Shown here: one piece after another, positions 27,088-36,797 of the stretch
Layout: each line of letters opens with the position of its first letter
Numbering within the stretch: position 1 is the stretch's first letter
DNA from: Rhodococcus globerulus NBRC 14531
Lineage (GTDB): Bacteria > Actinomycetota > Actinomycetes > Mycobacteriales > Mycobacteriaceae
Direction: 5' to 3'
DNA length: 64,000 nt
NCBI RefSeq assembly: GCF_001894805.1
Contig: NZ_BCWX01000005.1
Location: 372,001 to 436,000, forward strand
Notes under the pieces: generated by a model
The model's database searches: none
Seen by the model: only the letters and a program-made list of their open reading frames with translations
What the model was told of the DNA's origin: nothing
Translations under genes and position numbers: made by a program

Positions 27088-29429
27088 GAACGTTTGTACC
27101 CTTCATCAGCTGGGTCGGGCTGACCCCGATATCGATGCCACAGCCGTCGTCCGGCCAAGAACAACAACAATCCTCCTGCTGTGGCTGTCACAGCGGCCAA
27201 CGGACGACCGTATGCATTCGACCGTACGGTCACGCTGGTCGGGCTGCCCAATTGGAACCCGTCGGTGGTGGTGAGCGAGAAGCTCACGACCACCTTGCGG
27301 GAATCGTTCATTTCCGCTGGCACAGTCAATTGTCGGCTACCGCGCGGCGGCAATTGTTTGGGACCGATGTCACTGATCTTCATCTCCGGCGGAGCGTCCA
27401 CCCGCAGGTTGACGTTGATGGCGATCGGCAGTTCGTTGCGGGCCACGAGGAGCAGCGGGCTTTGCCCGGACGCCAGTGTGTACACGCCGCCCGGCGATAC
27501 GACGCTGACGGCTTGATAGAGACCGTTGACGCTGGTGGTCACGTTGCCTGCGCGGATGCTTGCAGCACGTTCGGCATTCCGGACGGACAAGATACTGGTA
27601 TCGCGCCGGTTGGCCGAACTCATCGCGCGCAGCAGATCCTCACGAAGCGGGGCGGTGAAGGAGCGCGGAGTGAGCAGAACCTGCGGGTCGTCGACGAGTG
27701 AGAGTTCGAGCGCATCGATTCGGGGCAGTTGAGCTTGTGCCGTGTCGATGACCGCTGTTTGCGGACCGTCCTGAGTTGCCCGCTCCGGATATTCGAGAGT
27801 TGCCGTGTCCGTAGCGCCGGGTTGTGTGCCGAGCAGCGCCGGAAGGGACTGTGGTGTCGCCAGGCCGGAGCGGATGAGCGTGGCGAGCATCGACAGCATC
27901 GCGCCGGCGTCCTCCGCGTCGGCGCTCCACAGTTGCGGCGGCGCCAGAATCTGATTGCGCGGCACGGCGGTGGGAGTCAACGCGGACCACGCCATCGCGC
28001 CGAGTGCGTCCTGGCGCCGGGCAACCCGCGATTCCGTCTCGAGTTGCGGCGCGGTGTCCTCGTCGATGTACGACGGCGTCGACGGGTTGGATCCGGTCGC
28101 GGCAAAAGCTGCGGCCGCCGCTGTGTCGAAGGCAAGTGCGTCGACGGTGTCGGTGATGCGCGAGGACAGTTGTGCCTCGCTCGAATCCACGGACGAGGCC
28201 GCTACGAGGGTGGTTGTCGGCCTGGTGCTCAGAGTGTCGACAGTGACGGAATCGAGGACGCCGGAATCCGGCCACACGAAATTGCGGAGCGAAGTCACGC
28301 CGAGAATGGTGTCGACGATGTCGGCCGGCCGGTCGATGGCCGTCGCCGTCAGTTCGGGATGGGCGACGGTACCGACTGCCGCGAGATCTGCCTGCGCAAA
28401 CGGAACCGACGTCGTACACATCGATGCTGCCAGGGTCTTGATTCGCGACAACCAATTGGACGCCGCATCCTGTCCGCGACCGTCGTGGGCTGCGCCGGTG
28501 GGGTCTGCCGCGTTGTCGACGACCAGATAACCGCGGGTCATGTTGTCGACCGTGATCACGAGGTCGGGGTCGATGGCGAGGCACAGTGAATCCCGCACCT
28601 TGTTGTCGGCGTCGATCTCGGGTTTCGTGGCATTGTCGACGGCGTCGACAAGCGCGTCGAGGCGTCCGCCGTCCGAGAGTTCGGTGGCGAGGTCGTCGTT
28701 GATCAGTCGAACGGGGTCATTGACGGATCCGGGGATTCCGCCGACCAGGCTGGGAGCGGTAGCGAGCGGCCACATCATCGTCACGCCGACGGGATTGGAC
28801 GTGTCGGGTGCGACGACGGCTGTAGCCGAGGTGCTTGACGTTCTTGTGTTGGTCGCGCTGGGAACGCCGAGAACCGGGAGGAGGAAACGTGCGTCGTCGA
28901 GCCGGGCTGCGCCGCCGTATTCGGGGGTGCCGTTGACATTGACAAGCATCGGGTAGACGCCGGGCTCGGAGATCTCCAGTGAGGTTCCGGTAGTGCTGCG
29001 CAGTGGCAGCGAGAGGGTGAACGGCCTGGATTCGCCCCGCTCGAGGCTGGTGGCGACGGTGTCGAACTCGCCGACTGTGTCGAAAATGGCTTGGTCGAAT
29101 TCGAGGGCATCGCGTACGTCGGCTGCATTGTCGATGGCCGGCGCTCGTTGCAACCGCACTCCGACGTCTTCGACGGGACGGTCGCCGACGTTCTTGACCG
29201 TGCCCTTCACCACGACGGTGGGCGTGCTGGTTGTCGTGACGGTGGTCGGTGTCGTGGATTCGATGGACAGTTCGAGGAACTTGCCGTCGGTGCTGGTGCG
29301 TGGTGCCTGAACGTGTTTGTCGTGCGAGGCGGGGAGTGCGTGTGCCGGTGCCGCCCCGAGCGATCCCGTCACACCGACAGCGGCCATCACCAGAGCGGCG
29401 ATGCCCGCTCGCCGTAGAGCCATTTTCAT
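27084..29429 (-). CDS. DUF6049-type secreted/membrane-anchored protein (Rv3909-like)
   Basis: The 781-residue protein sits between the Nudix gene and murJ, the place of Rv3909. It has an N-terminal signal peptide ([20 protein letters not shown], cleavage after ~residue 32), a large external part, and a C-terminal membrane helix ([20 protein letters not shown]) followed by a short basic cytoplasmic tail. The start is ATG at 29429. It overlaps genes on both sides (ATGA), so it is tightly coupled to murJ. Function is unknown, but the position suggests cell-envelope work with MurJ. Confidence 0.88.
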   Translation of the reverse strand: MKMALRRAGIAALVMAAVGVTGSLGAAPAHALPASHDKHVQAPRTSTDGKFLELSIESTTPTTVTTTSTPTVVVKGTVKNVGDRPVEDVGVRLQRAPAIDNAADVRDALEFDQAIFDTVGEFDTVATSLERGESRPFTLSLPLRSTTGTSLEISEPGVYPMLVNVNGTPEYGGAARLDDARFLLPVLGVPSATNTRTSSTSATAVVAPDTSNPVGVTMMWPLATAPSLVGGIPGSVNDPVRLINDDLATELSDGGRLDALVDAVDNATKPEIDADNKVRDSLCLAIDPDLVITVDNMTRGYLVVDNAADPTGAAHDGRGQDAASNWLSRIKTLAASMCTTSVPFAQADLAAVGTVAHPELTATAIDRPADIVDTILGVTSLRNFVWPDSGVLDSVTVDTLSTRPTTTLVAASSVDSSEAQLSSRITDTVDALAFDTAAAAAFAATGSNPSTPSYIDEDTAPQLETESRVARRQDALGAMAWSALTPTAVPRNQILAPPQLWSADAEDAGAMLSMLATLIRSGLATPQSLPALLGTQPGATDTATLEYPERATQDGPQTAVIDTAQAQLPRIDALELSLVDDPQVLLTPRSFTAPLREDLLRAMSSANRRDTSILSVRNAERAASIRAGNVTTSVNGLYQAVSVVSPGGVYTLASGQSPLLLVARNELPIAINVNLRVDAPPEMKISDIGPKQLPPRGSRQLTVPAEMNDSRKVVVSFSLTTTDGFQLGSPTSVTVRSNAYGRPLAAVTATAGGLLLFLAGRRLWHRYRGQPDPADEGYKRS

Positions 29430-30007
29430 CCTGCGTCCGGTTCCTTCGGAAGCATGGGTGCGTGGGGCATCTCGGCGATCATCTGTGCGGCAAGTTCGGC
29501 TAGTTTTCGTTCGTCCGCGTACGCCAGGCGTGAGTGCAGTTCCGCGAGCGGTACCCAGGCCACTTCGGTGACTTCGACGTCTTCGTCGGACAGTTCGCCG
29601 CCGAGGAATCTCAAGAGATAGTGGTGCACCGTTTTATGGACGCGTCGGCCCTCGGTGACAAACCAGTAGTCGATGCTGCCGAGTGGCGCGAGGACGGTTC
29701 CCTGAATGCCCGTTTCTTCCTCGACCTCACGCATCGCCGTCTGCTCGGCGGTCTCGCCCTGCTCGATGTGTCCCTTGGGCAGTGACCACAACAGACGACC
29801 ACGGCGGTCGGTTCGTCCGATCAGTGCAGCACACAGGCGTTCGGGCGGGCCGCCCCAGCCGTCGACGACCAATCCGCCCGCCGAAGTTTCGCGGACTGTA
29901 CGCATCGGGGATCGTTCAGGATTGCCGACGGCAGGACGACGCCGCGAGTTGCGGCGGCTCCTGTTCGTTCGTTCGGCACCTGACACCCCATCGATACTAG
30001 TTGGCAT
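29426..30007 (-). CDS. mutT4: Nudix hydrolase (MutT4-like)
   Basis: The 193-residue protein carries a perfect Nudix box, GX5EX7REXEEXG, as GHIEQGE...REVEEETGI (residues ~95-117), which binds Mg2+ and cleaves nucleoside-diphosphate-linked substrates. It is the Rv3908 counterpart by position. A basic, Arg-rich N-terminal ~35 residues precede the domain. I use ATG 30007; another in-frame ATG is nine codons upstream, and neither has a clear ribosome-binding site. First gene of the operon to the anti-sigma gene; divergent from the CCA-adding enzyme. Confidence 0.88.
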   Translation of the reverse strand: MPTSIDGVSGAERTNRSRRNSRRRPAVGNPERSPMRTVRETSAGGLVVDGWGGPPERLCAALIGRTDRRGRLLWSLPKGHIEQGETAEQTAMREVEEETGIQGTVLAPLGSIDYWFVTEGRRVHKTVHHYLLRFLGGELSDEDVEVTEVAWVPLAELHSRLAYADERKLAELAAQMIAEMPHAPMLPKEPDAG

Positions 30008-30097
30008 CGTCTGGTTGGCCGGTAACCCGCGCAAACCGGGTGCTCGCGTTGATATGCGCGTTCTGCTATTTGCGCACCTTAAGTAAGCTCAATCGAC

Positions 30098-31549
30098 GTG
30101 ACTGCCCCTACCCCCGATGCCGATCGCCGTGCACGGCTCCTTGCCGACGCTTCCGACACATTGCGCACGCTCTCCGATGTGTTGACCCCGCTGGGTGAGC
30201 GCTTCGCAGCGGCCGGCCACGAGCTGTACCTGGTAGGTGGCAGCGTGCGCGACACAATCCTTGGCCGGTTCAGCGGTGATCTGGATTTCACGACGGACGC
30301 GCGTCCCGAGAAGGTGCAGGCTCTGCTCAAGGGCTGGGTCGACAAGCAGTGGGATACCGGGATCGATTTCGGCACGATCAGCGCCATCAAGGACGGCCAG
30401 GAGATCGAGATCACGACGTTCCGGGCCGATGCCTACGATCGTGTGTCGCGTAATCCGGTAGTCCAGTACGGCGAGAATCTTGCCGACGATCTGGTGCGTC
30501 GTGATTTCACGGTCAACGCGATGGCCATGGCGATAGGCGCCGACGGTTCGTTCACGTTTGTCGATCCGCTGAACGGCATGGACGCTCTGCTCGCCGGGGA
30601 ACTCGATACGCCGTCGGCTCCCGAGAACTCGTTCAACGACGATCCGCTGCGGATGCTGCGCGCGGCACGGTTCGTATCTCAGCTTGGTTTCACGTTGAAC
30701 AATCGCGTTTTCGACGCCATCAAGGACATGGCTTCGCAGATCGAGCGGATCACGGCCGAACGTGTGCAGACCGAACTCAACAAGCTCATGCTCGGCATGT
30801 ACCCGTTGGACGGCATCAACGTCATGGTCGATTCCGGTTTGGCGGATTACGTGCTGCCCGAGATCCCGCAGATGAAGCTCGAGATCGACGAGCATCACCA
30901 GCACAAGGACGTCTACCAGCACTCTCTGACGGTGCTTCAGCAGGCCATCGACCTCGAGGATGGCGACCCGGACCTCGTATTACGTTGGGCTGCACTGCTT
31001 CACGACATCGGTAAGCCGGACACCAAGCGCAACGAGCCCGGCGGCGGCGTCAGCTTCCATCACCACGAGGTTGTCGGTGCCAAGCTCGTGCGCAAGCGTT
31101 TGCGTGCCCTCAAGTTCTCCAAGCAGATGGTGGACGACATCTCGCAGCTCGTGTTCCTGCACTTGCGTTTTCACGGTTACGGCAAGGGGCAGTGGACGGA
31201 CTCTGCCGTGCGGCGGTACGTCACAGATGCCGGTGAACTACTCCCCCGCTTGCACAAGTTGGTGCGCGCCGACTGCACCACCCGCAACAAGCGTCGGGCC
31301 GCGCAGTTGCAGGCCACCTACGACGATATCGAAGAGCGGATCGCCCGTATCGCCGAGCAGGAAGACCTCGCTCGGGTGCGTCCGGACCTCGACGGCAACG
31401 CCATCATGGAATTGTTGAACATTCCTGCCGGTCCCCAGGTGGGTAAGGCGTGGACCTTCCTCAAGGAGTTGCGTCTCGATCGTGGTCCCCTCGACCGCGA
31501 CGAGGCCGAGGCCGAACTGTTGAAGTGGTGGGCTGCCCAGCAGTCCTAG
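30098..31549 (+). CDS. pcnA: CCA tRNA nucleotidyltransferase
   Basis: A 483-residue CCA-adding enzyme, which builds or repairs the 3' CCA of tRNAs. The class II nucleotidyltransferase motif is LVGGSVRDTILG near residue 46 with GDLDFTTDARP after it, ERVQTELNKLM in the neck region, and an HD domain with LLHDIGKPDTK near residue 303. The GTG at 30098 is the start used. In mycobacteria the counterpart is Rv3907c, next to the Nudix gene as here. The 3' end overlaps the convergent MFS gene by four bases. Confidence 0.93.
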   Translation: MTAPTPDADRRARLLADASDTLRTLSDVLTPLGERFAAAGHELYLVGGSVRDTILGRFSGDLDFTTDARPEKVQALLKGWVDKQWDTGIDFGTISAIKDGQEIEITTFRADAYDRVSRNPVVQYGENLADDLVRRDFTVNAMAMAIGADGSFTFVDPLNGMDALLAGELDTPSAPENSFNDDPLRMLRAARFVSQLGFTLNNRVFDAIKDMASQIERITAERVQTELNKLMLGMYPLDGINVMVDSGLADYVLPEIPQMKLEIDEHHQHKDVYQHSLTVLQQAIDLEDGDPDLVLRWAALLHDIGKPDTKRNEPGGGVSFHHHEVVGAKLVRKRLRALKFSKQMVDDISQLVFLHLRFHGYGKGQWTDSAVRRYVTDAGELLPRLHKLVRADCTTRNKRRAAQLQATYDDIEERIARIAEQEDLARVRPDLDGNAIMELLNIPAGPQVGKAWTFLKELRLDRGPLDRDEAEAELLKWWAAQQS

Positions 31550-32841
31550 CCTTCTCGCTTTTTGCGGTTGATCAACACCGCCGACAATCCGGCGGCGTAG
31601 ACGCCCGCACCGGCAAGGGCTAATCCGACGCTCTTACCGTCGGGTGCGATCACCGTCGACGCGGCGGCGATCGCACCGATGAACGCGACGTTGAACACGG
31701 TGTCCTGCAAGGAGAAAACCTGGCCACGACGGTTGTCGTCGATGTCGATCTGCATCGCCGCGTCGCCGGCCAGTTTCACGGTTTGACCGGCAACGCCGAG
31801 AAGGAACGCGGCGATCAGGAGTGATCCCTGCGTCAGTGTGGTGACAAAAACGAGTTGGATGATCACCGCGGCCGTCAGTGCGGAGGTGACGGTTCGCGAG
31901 CGACCGAGCCGCGGAATCACAAACGGAGTGATCAGTGCGGCGATCAGCATGCCGATGGCCGTAGCGCCAACGGCAACACCGAATCCCGCCATCCCACCAG
32001 GGAGCGCCGAGCCGTTGGACGTGTCCCGAAGCACCAGCACCATGATCAGTGTGTTGATGCCGAAACAGATTCTGTGCGCGCCGATTCCGATCATCGTGGT
32101 AGTGACGCCGGGAGCCTCCCAGACGGCAGTGGCTCCGGTCTTCAGGCCCGTCAGAACGGAATGAAGAGCGCCCGTGTTGGTTCTTTCCGAGGAGGTGGGG
32201 CCAAGTGATCTGGCGGTGAACCGTGCTGCCGCCACAGCCGCGACGGCCGATCCGACAGCAGCGCACGCAACGGCGATTGCGGACGCCCGATCACCGGCAC
32301 CCACAATCCCGATAATGCTCACCGCCGCGGTTGCGCCCAGGGCCGACACCACTGAACCTGCGGTTGTGAGAACGGAATTGGTGGCCACCAACCAGGATTG
32401 CCGAACCACTTTCGGTAGTGCAGCCGAGACTCCGGCGCCAACAAATCGGCTGACCCCGATAGCCGCCAATGCGCACAACAGCAGCGGCGTGTCCCCTCCC
32501 CCGCTGGCGAGCAGAACAGCGGTCGTGAGGATCAGCAGACCGCGCAGAACACTTGCCCACAGCAGGACGAGGCGCCGGTCGAGGCGATCGAGTAGCGCAC
32601 CCGCAAAGGGTCCGATGATCGAATAGGGCAGCAGCAGTACGGCAAACCCCGCCGCAATCGCCACGGGATCTGTCTCGCGTTCCGGGTTGAACAGGATCGC
32701 GCCGCCCAGCGCGGCCTGAAACAACCCGTCGCCGAACTGGCTCGAGAAGCGGACAAGCGCCAACCGTCCGAGGCCCGGGGATTCCCGCACGGTGTGGAGC
32801 GTCCTGGACCAGGCCTCGCGCCGGTTCGAGGCTGGGGTCAT
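31546..32841 (-). CDS. MFS transporter
   Basis: A 431-residue multi-pass membrane protein with about 12 hydrophobic segments. The first loop has a short arginine-rich LLDRLDRRLVLLW, as in many MFS drug exporters. The start ATG at 32841 is used because the frame upstream has no membrane-protein character and falls inside the next gene. The substrate is unknown. It lies 26 bases downstream of an SRPBCC gene on the same strand, so the two may be co-transcribed. Confidence 0.85.
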   Translation of the reverse strand: MTPASNRREAWSRTLHTVRESPGLGRLALVRFSSQFGDGLFQAALGGAILFNPERETDPVAIAAGFAVLLLPYSIIGPFAGALLDRLDRRLVLLWASVLRGLLILTTAVLLASGGGDTPLLLCALAAIGVSRFVGAGVSAALPKVVRQSWLVATNSVLTTAGSVVSALGATAAVSIIGIVGAGDRASAIAVACAAVGSAVAAVAAARFTARSLGPTSSERTNTGALHSVLTGLKTGATAVWEAPGVTTTMIGIGAHRICFGINTLIMVLVLRDTSNGSALPGGMAGFGVAVGATAIGMLIAALITPFVIPRLGRSRTVTSALTAAVIIQLVFVTTLTQGSLLIAAFLLGVAGQTVKLAGDAAMQIDIDDNRRGQVFSLQDTVFNVAFIGAIAAASTVIAPDGKSVGLALAGAGVYAAGLSAVLINRKKREG

Positions 32842-32867
32842 GTAGTGAAACTCTAGCGGGAACCGAA

Positions 32868-33302
32868 CTATCGACCGTCGAACCGGTCCCGCAATGCATC
32901 GAGGCCAACCAGGTACACGTTGTCGCCGAAGGCGTTCTCCACGACGGGGATGATCTCGTCGCCTCCGTCGTAAGTGGCGGTCCACCTGACTTCACAGCCG
33001 TCAGGCGTCGGAACTACTTCGATGCGCGCAATGTAGTTCTTGACCGGAAGCGGTTGGTCGAGTACCTCGTAGCTGTAGGTTCGGCCGCTGTTGTCATGCT
33101 CGATCAACTCTTCACGTGCTACGACATTGCCGTCGACGATGAATCGGCGTACAGCACCTGGCGTGGTCGGGTCTGCGCTTTCTTCCATTTCGGAAGGGGG
33201 GACGCGCGGGTGCCACGAGGCGAGTTCGTCGAATCCTTTGATCACAGACCAGATCTGGTCCGGCTCGACGGGCAGAGTGGTTGTTCGTAGAAGCGTGGGC
33301 AT
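32868..33302 (-). CDS. SRPBCC (polyketide cyclase/START-like) family protein
   Basis: A 144-residue single-domain protein with the SRPBCC pattern: N-terminal LPVEPDQIWSVIKGFDELASWHP, central strands, and a C-terminal helix (VENAFGDNVYLVGLDALRDRF). Such proteins bind small hydrophobic ligands, and a few are cyclases or isomerases. No catalytic residues can be named. ATG start at 33302. Likely in one transcript with the MFS gene downstream. Confidence 0.85.
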   Translation of the reverse strand: MPTLLRTTTLPVEPDQIWSVIKGFDELASWHPRVPPSEMEESADPTTPGAVRRFIVDGNVVAREELIEHDNSGRTYSYEVLDQPLPVKNYIARIEVVPTPDGCEVRWTATYDGGDEIIPVVENAFGDNVYLVGLDALRDRFDGR

Positions 33303-33402
33303 AAGTACCTCTCTAGTGCTTCGCTCGGTGTGACGTGGACACTAGGGAGCTCGTGGGCCGGGTGGGAACGCAAATCCCATTCATTGGAAAGGTGCGTGCT
33401 CT

Positions 33403-34344
33403 TCAGGCTGCCGCGGTGCGGGCCTGTTCTGCTCGCCACCAGCCGACAGTTTCGCGCGCTGCCTGATCGAGTGGCGTCGGCGACAGCCCGAGGAGGGCTT
33501 CGCTGGCAGTCGAATCCATCACGAAGGGCTTGGTGAACTGGTAGTTCATCTCTGCGAGTTCGCGGGTATCGGTGTGTACCTTGCCGACGGTATCGAGAAC
33601 CCAGGCCGGGAGTACGCCCACCTTGGCGGCGGGGGCTCCTGCGGCGTCGGCAAACGCCTCGGCAATGGTGCGTTGGGTGAGCGCGGGTCCGGTGGGTGCG
33701 TGCAGGACGGAGTTCCACAGTTCCGGGTTGTGTGCCGCGGCGATCATCGCTGCCGCAAGATCGGGTACGTACGTGAAGGAGTGTGGCTGATCTGCCGATC
33801 CGATTACCCGAATCTTCTTTCCTGCCATCACTTTCGGAGCCATGCGTTCGCCGGCGTGAGCTGTGCGCACGTAGGGGCCGAAGAAGTCCGACGCCACCAC
33901 GCTGACGGTGGGTGTGGCAGAGGCTTCGCGGGCGCGCAGTAGCATCGCGCGCACTCCGCGCTTACCGCCGGTGACGTTGCGGGGGTCGGATTCCGTCATC
34001 ACGGTGTCGGAGTTGTAGGCGTAGAGGCTTTCGGGGAACACCACAACGGCATTCAACGAGGCTGCGACGTCGAGGATGACTTTTTCTGCCGCGGGGAGTT
34101 CACGTTCCCAGTCCGCGGCGTTGTAGGCGGCATGAATGCAGTGGTAGATCGCGGTGGCGCCGTCGGCGGCGGCGCGCAGTGCGTCTCGATCCGACACATC
34201 GACGCGTCGACGCTCGATCCGTGGGTGCTGCGGTCCGCTTCCGGATCTGGTCAGGAGGCGGACGTCGATCCCCTGTTCGGCGAGTTGTAGCGCCACGGTG
34301 GATCCGACTGGTCCTGCGCCGGTGACGATTTCGAGGTTCGACAT
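33403..34344 (-). CDS. NAD(P)-dependent epimerase/reductase-like protein
   Basis: A 313-residue Rossmann-fold protein of the extended SDR type. The N-terminus is IVTGAGPVGSTVALQLAEQG, with the nucleotide-binding GAGPVG rather than the common GxxGxxG. The PESLYAYNSD region around residue 117 would hold the YxxxK-type site, but the Lys is absent, so it may be a non-catalytic or differently acting member. I use ATG at 34344 because GGAG lies five bases upstream. A TetR gene diverges from it and a repeated TGCTCTC operator lies in between. Confidence 0.82.
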   Translation of the reverse strand: MSNLEIVTGAGPVGSTVALQLAEQGIDVRLLTRSGSGPQHPRIERRRVDVSDRDALRAAADGATAIYHCIHAAYNAADWERELPAAEKVILDVAASLNAVVVFPESLYAYNSDTVMTESDPRNVTGGKRGVRAMLLRAREASATPTVSVVASDFFGPYVRTAHAGERMAPKVMAGKKIRVIGSADQPHSFTYVPDLAAAMIAAAHNPELWNSVLHAPTGPALTQRTIAEAFADAAGAPAAKVGVLPAWVLDTVGKVHTDTRELAEMNYQFTKPFVMDSTASEALLGLSPTPLDQAARETVGWWRAEQARTAAA

Positions 34345-34373
34345 GGTGTCTCCTACCTGAGGTTCGTGGTTTA

Positions 34374-34475
34374 GAGAGCACTGCTCTCGATTTCTAGGAT
34401 GCGCCACGTGGATGGCTATGTCAAGAGCACTGCTCTCTTTTATCGACACTGCTCTCGTTTGTTGGCTCTGCTCTC
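34374..34475. promoter_or_regulatory. TGCTCTC operator array between epimerase and tetR
   Basis: A perfect 15-base palindrome GAGAGCACTGCTCTC lies at 34374-34388, and a 13-base palindrome AGAGCACTGCTCT at 34424-34436. Further TGCTCTC half-sites start at 34450 and 34469, so the half-sites fall at 34382, 34431, 34450 and 34469. They are probably binding sites of the divergent TetR protein and would control both genes. Confidence 0.75.
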
Positions 34476-34497
34476 GGAATTGAGGCAAGCTGTTCCC

Positions 34498-35193
34498 ATG
34501 GCCGGTACCCCCCGCGAGCGCGCGCGTGAACAGACCTTGCAAGACATCACCCGGATCGGCCGCGAGCATCTGGCAGCGGTCGGCGCTGCGGCTCTGTCGC
34601 TACGCGCGGTGGCGCGAGATCTGGGCGTCGTATCCTCGGCGGTCTACCGGTATGTGGCCAGCCGCGACGAACTGCTCACCCTTCTTGTCGTGGATGCTTA
34701 CACCGAGCTGGGCGCCGAAGTGGATGCTGCAGTGGATGCTGTTGCGGCAGAAGATTATCGGGGGCAGTTTTTGGCGTTGGGCCGAGCCGTGCGGGCCTGG
34801 GCGATACGCGAACCCGCTAGATACGGACTGCTGTTCGGCAGTCCGGTGCCCGGCTACAACGCACCGGGTGAGCAAACCACCGGGCCGGGCACGCGGGTGG
34901 TCACCAGGCTGATCGCAATAGTCGACAGCGCGCATCGGGCGGGTGCCCTCACATCGTTCCCCGACGCAGCAGTCGGTGAACCCTTGAAGGCGGATCTGGA
35001 ACGTGTGCGCGCGGAGATGGGCGTCGAATTGCGGCCCGAGGCAATCACCCGCGGAACCTTGGTGTGGGTGTCGCTGTTCGGTTCTGTGAACTTCGAGGTG
35101 TTCGGGCAGTATGGATCGGACACCTTCACCGAACCGGCCGAGCTTTTCGAGCGGCACCTCGCCTTGTTCGCGGGAATGGCGGGCTTGGAGTGA
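34498..35193 (+). CDS. TetR-family transcriptional regulator
   Basis: A 231-residue TetR-type regulator. The helix-turn-helix is LSLRAVARDLGVVSSAVYRY near residue 35, and the C-terminal domain resembles the TetR_C_13-type ligand-binding domain (YGLLFGSPVPGY). The ATG at 34498 is the start; an earlier in-frame ATG (34399) would run through the operator array. It probably represses itself and the divergent epimerase gene. The ligand is unknown. Confidence 0.87.
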   Translation: MAGTPRERAREQTLQDITRIGREHLAAVGAAALSLRAVARDLGVVSSAVYRYVASRDELLTLLVVDAYTELGAEVDAAVDAVAAEDYRGQFLALGRAVRAWAIREPARYGLLFGSPVPGYNAPGEQTTGPGTRVVTRLIAIVDSAHRAGALTSFPDAAVGEPLKADLERVRAEMGVELRPEAITRGTLVWVSLFGSVNFEVFGQYGSDTFTEPAELFERHLALFAGMAGLE

Positions 35194-35205
35194 GATGATG
35201 TAGGT

Positions 35206-35811
35206 GTGTCGCACGCAGAAGAACCCGAAGACCGTATGGCCTGGATCGAACCCGAGGTTGGGCCAGGCAGCTTGTTGGTGTCGTCCACCGACCTCGTTGA
35301 ACCTGCGTTCCGCCGCACCGTCATCTACATGATCGAACACAACGACGCGGGAAGTCTTGGGGTCGTGATCAATCGGCCGAGCGAGACGACTGTGCAGAAC
35401 GTCCTTCCGCAGTGGGCGCCACTGGCCGCCAATCCGTCGGCCCTCTACGTCGGCGGGCCGGTGAAACGCGATTCCGCACTGTGTCTCGGCACCGCGCGCA
35501 ACGGGGCAATCATCGACGGTGTCGCGGGTTTGCGGCGCGTCGACGGCAAGGTGGTGATGGTGGATCTGGATTCCGATCCCAACGTGATTGCTCCGCTGGT
35601 CGAGGGAATTCGTATCTTCGCCGGGTATTCGGGTTGGACTGTTGGGCAGCTTGATTCGGAACTCGAGCGCGACGACTGGATGGTGACCGCTTCCTTGCCG
35701 TCGGACGTTGTGACGCCGTCGCGTATCGATGTGTGGGCCCGGGTGCTACGACGCCAACCCTTGCCGCTGGCCATGTTGGCCACTCATCCCATCGAGGTTG
35801 AGCGGAACTGA
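35206..35811 (+). CDS. YqgE/AlgH family protein
   Basis: A 201-residue DUF179 (YqgE/AlgH) protein. Family features are GSLLVSSTDL near residue 20, RTVIYMIEHNDAGSLGVVIN and LYVGGPV around residue 80, and a C-terminal domain with RIFAGYSGWTVGQLDSEL. The role in bacteria is unclear; in Pseudomonas AlgH was linked to alginate control. GTG start at 35206, 12 bases after the TetR gene, so it is probably read from the same transcript. Confidence 0.93.
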   Translation: MSHAEEPEDRMAWIEPEVGPGSLLVSSTDLVEPAFRRTVIYMIEHNDAGSLGVVINRPSETTVQNVLPQWAPLAANPSALYVGGPVKRDSALCLGTARNGAIIDGVAGLRRVDGKVVMVDLDSDPNVIAPLVEGIRIFAGYSGWTVGQLDSELERDDWMVTASLPSDVVTPSRIDVWARVLRRQPLPLAMLATHPIEVERN

Positions 35812-35812
35812 T

Positions 35813-36793
35813 CTAACCAACTCTGATGGGATCCCGGTTCGCGAAGCGTTGCGCCAGCGCGGCACACACGATCAGCTGGATTTGATGGAAGATCATCAGC
35901 GGCAACACGATCAGGCCGACAGGTTGACCCGCGAACAGGACAGCCGCCATCGGCAGGCCCGTCGCCAAGGATTTCTTCGATCCGCAGAAGATGATGACGA
36001 TCTGATCGGCTAGATCGAAGCCGAGCCTGCGCCCCGCGAAGGTTGTCACCGCAAGCACCACCGCGAGGATCACGCAGCACACCGCCACCAGGATCAGGAT
36101 CTGCCAGATCGTGATGGTGCTCCAGATGCCTTCCTTCATGCTCTCACTGAAGGCGGCAAAGACAACCAGAAGGATGGACCCGCGGTCGACGAACTTTGTT
36201 GGCTCTGCGTACTTTTGAAGCCAGCCGATTACCAGTGGCCGGATCAGCTGGCCAATGATGAACGGGATCAGCAACTGCACGACGATGTCGAGGATCGCCG
36301 AGAAATCGACGGTTGCCTCGCCGGTGGTATTCATCAGGAGAACCACCAACAGCGGGGTGATGAAGACGCCGATCAGGTTGGAGAACGACGCACTGACGAT
36401 CGCGCCCGCAACGTTTCCCTTGGCAATTGACGTGAAGGCGATCGACGACTGAACCGTCGACGGAACCAGGCACATGTAGAGGATGCCGGTGTACAGCTCG
36501 TCGCTGATCAGCGTCGGCGACAGGAATCGCAGTGCCAGGCCGATCAAGGGGAACAAGATAAACGTCGACGCCAACACGACGCTGTGCAGCCGCCAGTGTT
36601 TGACGCCCTTCCAGGCTTCCTGCGGCGAGAGGCGGGCGCCGTAGAGCAGGAACAGGAAGCCGATGGCGATCTTGGTGGCCCAGTCGAGCACTGTCTCAGC
36701 GGTGCCCGATACCGGGAACACACTTCCGAGCACTGCGGCGATGATGATGCCGAGGATGAACCCGTCGATGTAGAACCTGCTGAGAAACTTCAC
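35813..36793 (-). CDS. SBF-like (bile acid:sodium symporter family) transporter
   Basis: A 326-residue membrane protein with about ten hydrophobic segments, resembling the SBF_like/YfeH group (PF13593): FLFLLYGARLSPQEAW in the first third, LCLVPSTVQSSIAFTSIAKGN (quoted as MCLVPSTVQSS, IAFTSIAKGN) in the middle, and IIFCGSKKSLATGLPMA near residue 270. These are sodium-coupled organic anion carriers in general; the substrate here is unknown. Its 3' end is one base from yqgE (convergent). It follows an MFS gene by four bases on the same strand. Confidence 0.87.
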   Translation of the reverse strand: MKFLSRFYIDGFILGIIIAAVLGSVFPVSGTAETVLDWATKIAIGFLFLLYGARLSPQEAWKGVKHWRLHSVVLASTFILFPLIGLALRFLSPTLISDELYTGILYMCLVPSTVQSSIAFTSIAKGNVAGAIVSASFSNLIGVFITPLLVVLLMNTTGEATVDFSAILDIVVQLLIPFIIGQLIRPLVIGWLQKYAEPTKFVDRGSILLVVFAAFSESMKEGIWSTITIWQILILVAVCCVILAVVLAVTTFAGRRLGFDLADQIVIIFCGSKKSLATGLPMAAVLFAGQPVGLIVLPLMIFHQIQLIVCAALAQRFANRDPIRVG

Positions 36794-36797
36794 CTGG

